A stretch of 64,000 nt of DNA from JAAZIN01 sp964464625. GTDB taxonomy: Bacteria; Bacillota; Dethiobacteria; DTU022. The position numbers and the translations under genes are program-made. The DNA lies in NCBI GenBank assembly GCA_964464625.1, contig CAYXKD010000005.1:6325-70324 (forward strand), given 5' to 3'. The notes beneath the pieces are model-generated. The model did not search any database and was not told the DNA's origin. It saw only the letters and a list, made by a program, of their open reading frames with translations. Numbering within the stretch: the stretch's first letter is position 1; each line of letters begins with the position of its first letter. Positions 17,249 through 26,196 of the stretch are shown here, piece after piece.

Positions 17249-19117
17249 CTACTTCACCTCCACGTCAATTGGCTGGGAAGTGTCGTTGCCGAAGATGTCG
17301 ATGACCTTGAGCAGGATTCGGTATTTGTCCGCCTTTTCGTAGGCGTGACGACCGGTAGTCAATTTAAGTTTGCGGTCCCGCCTGGTACGGTAGGAGACCC
17401 ATCCCTGGATGAAGGTATCGTTCTGGAAATTCCAGTCAACCGCCCAATAATCAATGTAGTCGGACCATTTCTTTATTTTTTGCCGCACCTCATCGGGGAT
17501 CAGATCGGAATTGGGGATGATGAAATCTTTTAAGGCTACCTGCACGGTCTTTTTCTCGGGTTTTATTAACTCTGCCTCAAGGTATGCCAGTTCGAAGAAC
17601 TGGATGTCGCCTCTGTCCACAGCCTGCTGCTCCATCACCTCACGTGGTATCTGGAACAGGTAGAGCCTCACACCCTGCTCCCTGGCTGCTTCGTGCATCA
17701 GGCCTCCCCGGCGATAGTCGTTGTTCGGACCGGCCAGCCCCATCTCCCACTCCCAGCCCACAACATGCAGCTCTGTCAATTTAAGCTTTGCGCATTCCTC
17801 GATGCAGGCTCCGATCTCGGCGATGGTCACCGGTGCATCCACGGCCCCCACATGGACCACGGCTTTCCCTTTCTTTCCATGCAGATGCTCCATGCCCGTC
17901 AGCGGCTCGGCATTGTAAAGCCTCAGGATGAAGGCAATATACTGATAGACAGCCACCTGCTGATCGTCTTTGCCTTTATGGTTAAATGTTACGCCCTGCC
18001 AGTATTTGCGCTCGTACTTGCCCAGGTTGAGGATCTCGAAGGGCCGGCAGTTTTCGATTTCGAGGAGCCTTTTGCGGGTAACGTGAACAGCCCAGCGGGA
18101 GAGATCGCAACCGATCCAGCGGCGGCCCAGCTTTTCGGCTACGGCCATGGTAGTACCGGAGCCACAAAAAAAATCAGCGACCAGATCGCCTGGATTAGAA
18201 GCAACTTTACATATCCTATCAAGAAGGGCTTCAGATTTTTGTGTGTCAAAGTAAAGTTTTTCAGGATCTGTGGGGCTAGTGATTTTTTTTATATCGGACC
18301 ACCAATCATTTACAGGGGTTCCTTCCGATCGAAGTTGTGCATGTTTACCTTTGACAGCCGTGCGTCCACGCTGTACTGTGCCTTCAGAGTAGGGCCTAAA
18401 CTGTGTATTAAAAACCCATTGTGTACCCTTTGTAAACCAACAAATGTTATCGTGCTTCCGCGGGAATTCCCGTTGTGGTATCCCCCCGCCACCATAACAC
18501 CAAATTATCTCATTCCGAAAACCAGGGCGACCAGGAGACTCATTACTGTACCCAAAAATTTCGTCAAGTATTATTTTAATATAATGATTTACTGTGGGAT
18601 CCAGATGTACAAAAAGCGAACCTGTTGGTGACAGCAATTCGTATATCAAAGTAATTCTTTTAAGCATCATATCGAAATATGTTTTAAATCCCTTCCCCCA
18701 GGTATCCCGGTAAGCCTTTTCTTCAACAACAGATTGTTTTTTCTGAATCTTATCATCGGAATCCCCAATGAAGGTTTTGAAAGAAAAATCCGCCCCCGTT
18801 GCAAAAGGGGGATCGATGTATATCAGATCTACCTTCCCTGCAAATTTCTCCAGCAGTGAACTCATCACCAGCAGGTTGTCCCCCCAGATAAGTTTGTTCT
18901 TCCACCCCTCTTCAAAGGTGGCGCCTTCTTTACCCTCCCAGATATCGAATAAGGTAAGCTGGGGGGCGTGTCCGGGTTCTCGATCAACTCTGCTCTCGTT
19001 AATGGTTTCAATAACCTGGAAGGGAAGGTTCACCCGGGGCGTTTCCCTGCGGGTGCCGTCATCGTTGTACTTTCCGGGCCAGACCAGCTCTGTACTTGTG
19101 ACTTCGATTTTAGCCAA
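17249..19117 (-). CDS. Adenine-specific DNA methyltransferase, beta class (Type III Mod-like)
   Basis: About 622 residues. The catalytic DPPF motif comes early (LIYIDPPFATGADF, near 102) and the AdoMet motif later (ADFFCGSGTT...GCDLSRWAVHVTRKRL). This beta order is used by Type III Mod and related N6-adenine enzymes. The long C-terminal part probably holds target recognition and the Res interface. I prefer the TTG start at 19117 (protein begins MAKIEV, typical of this family), with AGGAG 9 bases upstream inside the end of the UvrD gene. Confidence 0.88.
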   Translation of the reverse strand: MAKIEVTSTELVWPGKYNDDGTRRETPRVNLPFQVIETINESRVDREPGHAPQLTLFDIWEGKEGATFEEGWKNKLIWGDNLLVMSSLLEKFAGKVDLIYIDPPFATGADFSFKTFIGDSDDKIQKKQSVVEEKAYRDTWGKGFKTYFDMMLKRITLIYELLSPTGSLFVHLDPTVNHYIKIILDEIFGYSNESPGRPGFRNEIIWCYGGGGIPQREFPRKHDNICWFTKGTQWVFNTQFRPYSEGTVQRGRTAVKGKHAQLRSEGTPVNDWWSDIKKITSPTDPEKLYFDTQKSEALLDRICKVASNPGDLVADFFCGSGTTMAVAEKLGRRWIGCDLSRWAVHVTRKRLLEIENCRPFEILNLGKYERKYWQGVTFNHKGKDDQQVAVYQYIAFILRLYNAEPLTGMEHLHGKKGKAVVHVGAVDAPVTIAEIGACIEECAKLKLTELHVVGWEWEMGLAGPNNDYRRGGLMHEAAREQGVRLYLFQIPREVMEQQAVDRGDIQFFELAYLEAELIKPEKKTVQVALKDFIIPNSDLIPDEVRQKIKKWSDYIDYWAVDWNFQNDTFIQGWVSYRTRRDRKLKLTTGRHAYEKADKYRILLKVIDIFGNDTSQPIDVEVK

Positions 19118-19123
19118 GAACAA

Positions 19124-22009
19124 TCACTCCTGTTCTATTTTCCCTGTCGCTTTCAGTTTAAAGGTCCCCTCGTTCAAGCAGTATCCCCTGAGGTCACATT
19201 CGGCACAGACCTTCTTTTCGAGCTCTCTCCTTACCGCAAAATCCTTGGCCATTATTTTTGACACCACCCGGTCGAAATGCCGGCCTGCTTCCGCAACCAG
19301 CCCGGGTCGGTAAGGATAAACCATGAGCGCATCTTCCTTTCTCGGCTCACCTGTCCAGTAAAGCAGCAGCCGGTCGGGCTTCCTGCCGTAGCGCTGTTCC
19401 AGTATGTGTGCATAGATGCATAACTGCCTGTGGTAAGTATCCAGACGGCTGTCGCCGGGAGAGGGGCGCTGCTGCGATTTGAAGTCAAGCAGCTCCAGAC
19501 GCCCGTCGCCGCCGAGCAGCAGGTCGATCTTGCCCGTCAGGATATAGTCATCTTTCTCCAGGGAGACATCCACCTCTGTTTCAATGACCCGATTCATTTC
19601 CTCCCTGTTGTTGAGTACATAGTGCATTACCTGGTTGTAAGCCTCGGTCTTCTGCTTTTTGCCGATCGGCCGGATCCCCCTGCCGAGAAGGTGGTTAAAG
19701 TTAAAGTCAAACATACTGCGCACCCGCTCCTCGTCGACTTCGCCATCAGCACCGCTGAGAACAAAACGATGGATATCTTCGATGGTCTGGTGAACAAGGG
19801 CCCCGAAGAAAATCTCGGCCGACCGGGAGGGCACAAACTCATAGTACCTGAAATATTGGTACTGCCGGGGGCAGGTCTCGTAAACTTTGAGATCACCGGT
19901 AAAGCTGTAGCTCCTCTTCAGCGCCATCCTGCGGCGCAGCCGGAAAAAGAGGGAGGCCAGGAGGGCTCGATCTATGTAGGGCCATTGGGGCAGGTTCTGC
20001 CAGATGGGGTGGAAGTGCTCCTTGGGTCTTTCACTCCCCGTAAGCACCAAAATTTTCTCCGCCCGTGAGAAGGCTACGTAATGCAGGCGCATCCGGTCAA
20101 AGCCGGTAATGCGGCTTGCAGGTTCAAATGGGGGCCGCGAAAAATATGGCTGCAGCACCCGATCCACAGCTTTTTGGCTTTTGATGTTTGCCGACAGTGA
20201 GCCTACAATCACCACCGGAAATTCCAGTCCTTTCGCCTGGTGAATGGTCATCACCTGGACATATCCCTTGGGGAAGGGCCGATCGGCGTCCTCGTACTCG
20301 TTAATCCCCCCATCATACAGCAGCCTGAGGAAACTGTTAAAAAAATGGTAGCGGAGCGGCTCCCGGTTGCGGAAGGTAACGACGGTGTAATGATAGTAAC
20401 TCTGAAATACGCTTAGAAGCTGGGAAAATGTGGCCAGGTTACGAGCCCTGTTTTCATTTTTTACAAAGGTGGCAAAGGGTTCGTGGGCGATAAACTGATA
20501 GAAATAGTCGGCCAAGCGAAGATCAAGGGTTTCGCCGGGGTTGATATTCGCTATCTCTGCCGCATACTGCCGTAGCAAGACAGCCAGGGGGTCCTCATGG
20601 GCACATAGGCGGGACAGATTAATTATACACCGATCCACGTAACCCGACAAAGCCCTGAGAGCCTGACCCGACAGATACCCGCGGCCCTTTCCGTGATAAC
20701 CCAGAAGCAGGGCGAAACATGCCACTGCCAGGCAGACCTCTTCATTTTCAAAATAACCCCTGGCCCTCGGACAAAAGATAGAGATGCCCTTTTCTGCAAG
20801 CGCTTGCAGGTAGTTGCCGCTGTGCTCCATCTTGACGCTGTGGAGCAACAGGGCGACCTGGCTTTCGTCTTCAATTACCCGGTGCTGTTTGAGGAAAAGG
20901 ATGAGATCAGCCAAGCGCCGGGCTTCGTCCATTTTATCTTCCCCCCAGATGGAAAAAACAGCAGGATAGTCGGGGAAAGCACCATCGGGGTCCGGGACAA
21001 TGGTCTTGTCATAGCGGAAGGAGGCTCCTCCCGAGGAGGCAAGCCAGCTCCATGCAGACATAAATTTGTTATAGGAAGCGATTATTTTCTCATGGGAACG
21101 ATAATTTGTGGATAGAGTTAAGGTAGCGCAATTATCAAAATGGTTGGGAAACTCCAGGATGTTCCGGACGGTAGATCCCCGAAAGCGGTAGAGCGCCTGA
21201 TCCTCGTCACCGACAACACACAGGTTGTTGTGCGGCCCGGCCAACTTGAACATGAGCTGCTCCTGGATATAGTTGGTGTCCTGGTATTCATCAACCATGA
21301 CGTATTTGATCCGCTCGAGTATGCCCGGGCCGATGGTGGAATCGTTGAGTAACTCCATGAAAATCTTTTGCTGATGCGCGAAATCTATCCGGTTTGTCTC
21401 AACCAGTTTGGCAGTGTAAGCAACGTATGCATTGCCGATGGCTTGAACAAATTCATCTTCCGATTGAATCAGTTTGACAGGGTCGATCAGCTCTTCAGTT
21501 ATTTTGTTGAAATATTTACTGGCACCCTTGATGGCGGTCCAGCGGGTGGCCCATTTTTTCAAATAGAGCTCGCTTGCGTCGGACTTGATGATATCCTCGA
21601 AGTGATCAAAAATGAACAGCAGTTGGGTCAATTCGTCGAGGACCTCATAATTGTTTCCCAGAGGTGTATGGTGGCGATAGCGAAGTATAAAACTGTTGCA
21701 GATACCGTGGATGGTCCCCACAAGCAGTTCAGACATATCACCCCTGTAGCCCAATTTTTTTGCAGTGTACGAAAGGCGATCCCGCAATTCAAACGCCGCT
21801 TTTTCCGTAAAGGTACACAGCAATATCTCCCGGGGTTCGGCCAGGCCCTGCAACAACAAGTTGAGAGTGCGGATTACCAGTACCAGGGTTTTCCCCGAAC
21901 CGGGGCCGGCTATGATCAACAGCGGGCCTTCGGTGGTATTTACGGCCCTGACTTGATCTTCGTTCAGCCCGGGGAATTCGGCTTTGATAGTGTCAATGGC
22001 AGCCGTCAT
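19124..22009 (-). CDS. UvrD/PcrA-type SF1 helicase fused to a RecB/AddB-like nuclease domain
   Basis: The 961-residue protein has SF1A motifs: Walker A AGPGSGKT at 34-41, VDEYQDTN (motif II), GDEDQALYRFRG (motif III), TIHQAKGLEFPVV (motif V) and HYVAFSRAEKILV (motif VI). The C terminus is a PD-(D/E)XK exonuclease domain with LELLDFKSQQ. The Cys pattern is that of an Fe-S cluster in AddB/Cas4-type nucleases: an early Cys in YETCPRQYQYF and the late cluster CAECDLRGYC. It is thus a helicase-nuclease. The gene overlaps the RadC-like gene by 4 bases (ATGA) and abuts the Mod gene. Confidence 0.88.
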   Translation of the reverse strand: MTAAIDTIKAEFPGLNEDQVRAVNTTEGPLLIIAGPGSGKTLVLVIRTLNLLLQGLAEPREILLCTFTEKAAFELRDRLSYTAKKLGYRGDMSELLVGTIHGICNSFILRYRHHTPLGNNYEVLDELTQLLFIFDHFEDIIKSDASELYLKKWATRWTAIKGASKYFNKITEELIDPVKLIQSEDEFVQAIGNAYVAYTAKLVETNRIDFAHQQKIFMELLNDSTIGPGILERIKYVMVDEYQDTNYIQEQLMFKLAGPHNNLCVVGDEDQALYRFRGSTVRNILEFPNHFDNCATLTLSTNYRSHEKIIASYNKFMSAWSWLASSGGASFRYDKTIVPDPDGAFPDYPAVFSIWGEDKMDEARRLADLILFLKQHRVIEDESQVALLLHSVKMEHSGNYLQALAEKGISIFCPRARGYFENEEVCLAVACFALLLGYHGKGRGYLSGQALRALSGYVDRCIINLSRLCAHEDPLAVLLRQYAAEIANINPGETLDLRLADYFYQFIAHEPFATFVKNENRARNLATFSQLLSVFQSYYHYTVVTFRNREPLRYHFFNSFLRLLYDGGINEYEDADRPFPKGYVQVMTIHQAKGLEFPVVIVGSLSANIKSQKAVDRVLQPYFSRPPFEPASRITGFDRMRLHYVAFSRAEKILVLTGSERPKEHFHPIWQNLPQWPYIDRALLASLFFRLRRRMALKRSYSFTGDLKVYETCPRQYQYFRYYEFVPSRSAEIFFGALVHQTIEDIHRFVLSGADGEVDEERVRSMFDFNFNHLLGRGIRPIGKKQKTEAYNQVMHYVLNNREEMNRVIETEVDVSLEKDDYILTGKIDLLLGGDGRLELLDFKSQQRPSPGDSRLDTYHRQLCIYAHILEQRYGRKPDRLLLYWTGEPRKEDALMVYPYRPGLVAEAGRHFDRVVSKIMAKDFAVRRELEKKVCAECDLRGYCLNEGTFKLKATGKIEQE

Positions 22010-22683
22010 AGCAGGCCCTCCTTGCGAAAACTAAAAACCTCGTTTTGAGTCACAATAATATGATCCAAAACCTTGATCTGAAGGGTTTCGGCGGCCAAGA
22101 CCAAAGCCCGGGTCTGCGTTTTATCCTGCTCCGATGGTGACAACCGGCCATTCGGGTGGTTGTGGGCAAAAACCAGGGCGGCAGCTCCATGGCGAAGAGC
22201 CGCATCCATGACTCGTCTTGGAAAGACAACGGCGCGGTCAATGGTCCCCCCCTCGATCTTTTCGTCGGTAATAACGCGATAGCCTCCGTCAAGATAGATC
22301 ACCTGGAATACCTCGTATGTCAGAGCACCCAAAGCGCTTCTGCAGTAATCGTACAAAGCATCCTGATCCGCCAAAGAAAATGACTCTTTACTCTCTTGTT
22401 GGAGATAACGGGTGACAGCATCCCTGATAATGCGAAGTGCAACCGGCGCCACTTTGCCGAGGCCCTTTATCTGCTGCAACTCATCTATAGAGGCATCAAG
22501 AACGCCGCGAAATGAGCCAAAACGCTGCATGGCCTCCTTGGCGGGTTCTTTCACATCCTTGCGGGGAATGGCGAGAGTAAGGATAAGCTCAATCGCCTCG
22601 TAGTCGGCAAACGACTCCAGCCCGCTCGTTAAATAGCGGTGTCGCAATCGCTGCCGGTGGCCATGATAGTGGGGTTTGTTCAC
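22006..22683 (-). CDS. radC: RadC-family JAMM/MPN-domain protein
   Basis: The 225-residue protein has the RadC layout: an N-terminal helix-hairpin-helix region (LQQIKGLGKVAPVAL) and a C-terminal JAMM motif FAHNHPNGRLSPSEQD that should bind zinc. RadC proteins are common in mobile and defence regions and their function is unsettled; a DNA-repair role was withdrawn for E. coli RadC. The start is GTG with AAGGAG 6 bases upstream. Its stop overlaps the UvrD-type gene start, so it is the first gene of the restriction-type operon. It might be the resident housekeeping copy or an island-specific paralogue. Confidence 0.88.
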   Translation of the reverse strand: MNKPHYHGHRQRLRHRYLTSGLESFADYEAIELILTLAIPRKDVKEPAKEAMQRFGSFRGVLDASIDELQQIKGLGKVAPVALRIIRDAVTRYLQQESKESFSLADQDALYDYCRSALGALTYEVFQVIYLDGGYRVITDEKIEGGTIDRAVVFPRRVMDAALRHGAAALVFAHNHPNGRLSPSEQDKTQTRALVLAAETLQIKVLDHIIVTQNEVFSFRKEGLL

Positions 22684-22788
22684 AACAGACTCCTTTTCCG
22701 ACTACTATTAGACAAGGCGGCATAAATTTCCTTCTACAGAATAATACAGTAATCGCAGGTCTTTATGTAAACAGATGTTTAATTGAAA

Positions 22789-23604
22789 TTATCTCCATGA
22801 GTCATCGTCCAGCCAAGCATCCTCATCTTCGTCGAAAGGTAGTGTAACTACTGTCAACGTTGCATTGAGATAGGGCATGGGCGCTGTCTCTTCATAGATA
22901 AAATCCAGAGAACAGGGCGATGAAAGCCATACAGGCGGTGGTAACTGTCTCACCCCTTCAACAAAACTGCCATCTTTAAAGAATCTGCCGGCAGCAGATC
23001 GTTCATCCGCCATGCCTGATCTAAATTCATGAGTAAAAGATCTGGATCTGGAAGTCCACTTAACGAAGCCGCCTTCAGAATAGATAACTCCAACCCTATC
23101 AGAACAGTTGTTGACTATTTTAATAGCAGTTGCAGTAAGTGAGGTTTTGCATTCATCGGCAACACACATAATCAAGGGTAATGATACATCTGCAGTTCTA
23201 ATCCTTTCCTTTAGCCATGATGAGGGCATCAGTAACTCTGAAGCAAACCGGTTGGCTTCAAATTCCTCCTTGGCAGAGCCTTTAAAACAAAGCATGTCCC
23301 GTAAGTTGCAACTATATTGCAGCTTGTTATGCCCCGGTAAGTTATAATGGCCCAACTCATGGGCAATGCTAAAAGTGTTTCTGCTTACATACTTATTCGC
23401 TGAGTTCAGTAGGATCCTGGCGCTGTTGCCTACCCTTAACAATATAGCTTCAGCTGTTCCCAATGCCTCTGAATACAAATGAATGTCTTTTTTTTCACAA
23501 ATTTGTAGTGGATCAATGGGGGGAACTAGTGGTATGCCCAATTCCTCCAAAAAAAGAAGTGCGTGCCCCTCCGGCCCTATGCCGGGTACCTTGTAGCCTG
23601 ACAT
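22789..23604 (-). CDS. ImmA/IrrE-family metallopeptidase-like protein
   Basis: The 271-residue protein contains the zinc-protease signature HELGH in SIAHELGHYNLPGH, near residue 85, followed by EEFEANRFASELLMP with the third ligand Glu. ImmA-like proteins cleave repressors or antitoxins; IrrE/PprI does this after DNA damage. The C-terminal ~130 residues are less conserved and probably sense a signal. The gene begins one base after the YgiT/HTH gene ends, so it should be cotranscribed with the DUF4258 and YgiT/HTH genes upstream. Confidence 0.88.
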   Translation of the reverse strand: MSGYKVPGIGPEGHALLFLEELGIPLVPPIDPLQICEKKDIHLYSEALGTAEAILLRVGNSARILLNSANKYVSRNTFSIAHELGHYNLPGHNKLQYSCNLRDMLCFKGSAKEEFEANRFASELLMPSSWLKERIRTADVSLPLIMCVADECKTSLTATAIKIVNNCSDRVGVIYSEGGFVKWTSRSRSFTHEFRSGMADERSAAGRFFKDGSFVEGVRQLPPPVWLSSPCSLDFIYEETAPMPYLNATLTVVTLPFDEDEDAWLDDDSWR

Positions 23605-23605
23605 T

Positions 23606-24085
23606 TTAACCGCCTTTTTCTTGTTCTTTGCGGCATAACTCCTCTAGATGTCTCTCTATAATGGCCTGATCCTCCTCCGAAAGACCCTCGCTTTTTCGCG
23701 CGGCCAGTGAAAAAGAAACCGATCTTTCCCTGGCCGTAAGCATCCCTTCTATCTCATGACGTGAAAAACGCCATTCCCGGCCTATTTTGGTCGCTTTCAG
23801 GCGGCCATCCCTGATCATGTTGTAAACGGTTTGATTACTGACACTGAGTAAATCGGCCACATCATTCACGTTGATCATGTTTGGTCTTTCGGAACGAGGC
23901 CGTTCTGAGAAACCCGCAGTTATATTTTGAATCATCCGTGCTACCTCCGGCTCGAAAACGATCCGTTGGCATTGCTTGCACTGATGCGCTTTCAGACCAT
24001 CTATGGTGATCTCGTAGTCACCCCATTTGGATCGGAATGAGGTGGTAATGCGTTCCATTTCTTTGGCGCATAATACGCACTTCAT
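23606..24085 (-). CDS. YgiT-type zinc-finger plus excisionase-type HTH protein (antitoxin-like)
   Basis: About 159 residues from an ATG at 24085 with AGGAGG just upstream. The N terminus has a MqsA/YgiT-like zinc finger (CVLC ... CKQC). Residues ~70-120 form an excisionase/MerR-like helix-turn-helix (NVNDVADLLSVSNQTVYNMI, RLKATKIGREWRF), and the C-terminal helix is acidic. Classical MqsA uses an XRE-type HTH, so the excisionase-type helix is a variation. Start and upstream stop overlap by one base, typical of toxin-antitoxin pairs. It is likely the antitoxin and autorepressor. Confidence 0.82.
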   Translation of the reverse strand: MKCVLCAKEMERITTSFRSKWGDYEITIDGLKAHQCKQCQRIVFEPEVARMIQNITAGFSERPRSERPNMINVNDVADLLSVSNQTVYNMIRDGRLKATKIGREWRFSRHEIEGMLTARERSVSFSLAARKSEGLSEEDQAIIERHLEELCRKEQEKGG

Positions 24086-24411
24086 CAAGTACGCCTCCTG
24101 ACCATTATTTTGCCAAGCCACTCCCAGACCTCTTCCTCGAACTCAACGACACTGATAACATCAACTACCGGATAAGAGGCAGCAACAATAACATAAAAAC
24201 GGGGAACCGTGTCCGTGGCCTCTTGAAATAGAACCCTGACATCATAACCCGGCCCTATATCTTGAATTTCAATCACTTTTCCATCAAGAATGGCCTTCTT
24301 GACATCGTCAACCCATATTTTTCTTTCACCCATCCTTGCGAGGGCATGGTCTGTAAAATTTATCCGACCTTTTTTTGCCATCTCCCGTATGTAAGAGGGC
24401 TGGAGCAGCAT
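24085..24411 (-). CDS. DUF4258-domain protein (toxin-like)
   Basis: The 108-residue protein matches DUF4258: INFTDHALARMGERKI, DDVKKAILDGKVIE, YDVRVLFQ and a C-terminal YVIVAASYPVVDVISV. DUF4258 proteins are regularly encoded upstream of YgiT-type zinc-finger proteins and are considered MqsR/RelE-like toxins, but few have been tested. The 1-base overlap with the YgiT/HTH gene supports a two-gene module. Confidence 0.8.
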   Translation of the reverse strand: MLLQPSYIREMAKKGRINFTDHALARMGERKIWVDDVKKAILDGKVIEIQDIGPGYDVRVLFQEATDTVPRFYVIVAASYPVVDVISVVEFEEEVWEWLGKIMVRRRT

Positions 24412-24689
24412 TTATCCCACCCTTTCCTATAAGATATTATAAATTATTATAAATTGCAATGATGATTTTCTGTTATGCAAGGGCAGTGTTAATTGCAGTT
24501 TTATTGGCGGCTATATTTCTCCATCAACATCACAGCGTGCGGAAAAAAAAGACACCCGACCGTTCACACTTCAAAATAGCCTTGCTTGTAAGACAGCGCA
24601 TGAAAATATGCAGGTCTTGTTATAAGGCAAAAGCCAAAAAACGGCACTCCCAGACATCGACAAAAAGCAATAGGTTCGGGTGAATAACA

Positions 24690-25439
24690 TTACGGGATCC
24701 TTTCCGGCGTTTTTGCCTTGATAAAGTCCGCGGCGCGCTGAAGGACCAGTTCTTTATCGTAGTCGAGGGTAATACCGTGATCAGAGCGCTCCACCCAGAT
24801 TAGTTCCTTGTCTGATGAGCCAAGGGCGACGAGGATGCAGGGTACGTTTTTGGCGTTCACGACCCGGTCATGGCGCGAGGTGATGAGCAGCACCGGGCAG
24901 GTGACCAGTGGCAGCTCGGGCCTGACTTCATCGATGAGATTGAGCAGCTCGTGGACCGATGGCAGGGAGGCCCAGCGGTAGTTCACCTCCGCCACGGTGA
25001 GATCCCTGATTCCGGGGCGATCCATGGGGATCCTTTTGATCTCATGCTTGAGCGGCGGCACCAGGAGCTTCATCCACAGCAGCATATTGTAGGGGGTGGC
25101 CATGGCGATCGCCCCGGCGATCTCCTGTTGGTGCCGGCCGGCCAGGCGCAGGGTGATCACGCCGCCCATGGAGATGCCGGCGACAAAGACAGTGCAGCAG
25201 TGCCGGCGCAGTTCCTGCAGCCCCGCCTCCGCCGAGGCGACCCAGTCCCGGTGGCTGCAGTGATCCATCTCGGAAACATCCGTGCCTTGGCCCTGCAGCA
25301 GCACGTCCAGCGCGGTGATCCCCGCTGCTGCTAGGTGCTCGCCCATCCGCCTAACGCCGTCCGGCGAGCCGGTGAAGCCGTGGATGAGCAGGCAGCCGGT
25401 CTCGCCGACGGAGTAAAGGAAAAGTTCGGCGCCGGCCAT
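24690..25439 (-). CDS. Alpha/beta hydrolase (carboxylesterase-like)
   Basis: About 249 residues. HGFTGSP forms the oxyanion region, GISMGG holds the nucleophile Ser, TSRHDRVV the acid Asp and SDHGITLD the base His. This matches thermostable carboxylesterase / monoacylglycerol lipase-like proteins of Firmicutes. The longest frame begins with GTG at 25505, but the ATG at 25439 agrees better with family length and with the usual start just before the first strand. The substrate is unknown, and the gene is monocistronic. Confidence 0.85.
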   Translation of the reverse strand: MAGAELFLYSVGETGCLLIHGFTGSPDGVRRMGEHLAAAGITALDVLLQGQGTDVSEMDHCSHRDWVASAEAGLQELRRHCCTVFVAGISMGGVITLRLAGRHQQEIAGAIAMATPYNMLLWMKLLVPPLKHEIKRIPMDRPGIRDLTVAEVNYRWASLPSVHELLNLIDEVRPELPLVTCPVLLITSRHDRVVNAKNVPCILVALGSSDKELIWVERSDHGITLDYDKELVLQRAADFIKAKTPERIP

Positions 25440-25848
25440 GAGCACAAGCTCTTCAGCCCACTTTTTATCACACACAACCTGTATACCCGTTTCAAAAGTG
25501 CACACCCTCGCCGCAAATTAATGCCAATCGATCAAATTAATTCTACCCTGCCATGCGGTCTCCTGCAGACCAAAGTATGCCATTAAGGCGGCAATATGGA
25601 CGGCCTTTTCGGGGGAAATCTACTCTGCAATTCCCGGTAAAACAAGTTTACATCAATCCGGATCTATAGAAAAAATAACCTTTACAAAGACAGGTAATAA
25701 TACCGAAAATCTCGGGTCGGTACAAACACGGAAAGCAACCTAACGAACTTATACACCGTGCTCGGCTATCAACCTGCTTGGCCTACTGAGCAGCTGGATT
25801 TCATTATTGCCGCAAGAGAAGAACTTAGCTTAGAACGCCTCACCGCTC
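25440..25848. other. Gene-poor region
   Basis: About 400 bases in which neither strand has a supportable gene. Short protein-like stretches are broken by stops, consistent with decayed DNA next to the anti-sigma-like relic that follows. Confidence 0.4.
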
Positions 25849-26050
25849 CGCCTGCCAGGTGACCTTGGCCCTGCCCCTGGACCGGGCGGAAGAGCTAACG
25901 AGAAATTCCCCTGTTGCCAATCAACGAGGTGGCATCGATTCGGGTCAAGCTAACCGTCCCCGGCAGCGGCTCTCTATACCTGAACCGGATGGTTACCTTG
26001 GGCCGCTTTCCCCCCACGGCTAACGCGGGCCGAAACGATGCTCTTCCGAT
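25849..26050 (+). pseudogene. Decayed, internally deleted copy of the anti-sigma-like ectodomain gene
   Basis: Bases ~25849-25905 resemble ~32365-32422 (ACCGCTCCGCC, GACCCTGCCCCTGGAC-like text), and ~25905-26050 resemble ~32760-32890 (ACCGTCCCCGGCAGCGGCTC, TTGGGCCGCTTTCCCC). The intervening ~340 bases of the intact gene at 31682-33145 are missing. The junction falls at a GAGATCCC-like sequence that occurs at both corresponding sites of the intact gene. The relic has several stops and no start. Confidence 0.75.
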
Positions 26051-26125
26051 TGTTTATTTTCCCATTTCGACTCCCCCTGCCCCAAATTCTTCCCGATCGG
26101 AAAGATGCTTCAACCGAAAATATCC

Positions 26126-26153
26126 TTGACAAAATTTACAGTAGTAGTATAGT
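26126..26153 (+). promoter_or_regulatory. Sigma-A-type promoter of the first GntR/ABC operon
   Basis: TTGACA at 26126-26131 and TATAGT at 26148-26153 with a 16-base spacer, 44 bases upstream of the preferred start of the GntR gene. Confidence 0.7.
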
Positions 26154-26175
26154 GCATTATAGGACTAACGCACTA
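26150..26175. promoter_or_regulatory. Inverted repeat, likely GntR (YtrA-type) operator
   Basis: TAGTGC (26150-26155) and GCACTA (26170-26175) form an inverted repeat overlapping the -10 box and transcription start. This placement suits repression by the GntR-family protein encoded directly downstream. Confidence 0.5.
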
Positions 26176-26196
26176 AGGTAAATGGTGGAGTGTTAT

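Noticed and set aside
24459..24683. 74-codon plus-strand frame between DUF4258 and the hydrolase
   Set aside because: No ribosome binding site, odd composition and no family resemblance; most likely chance. The surrounding gap of under 300 bases shows nothing else.
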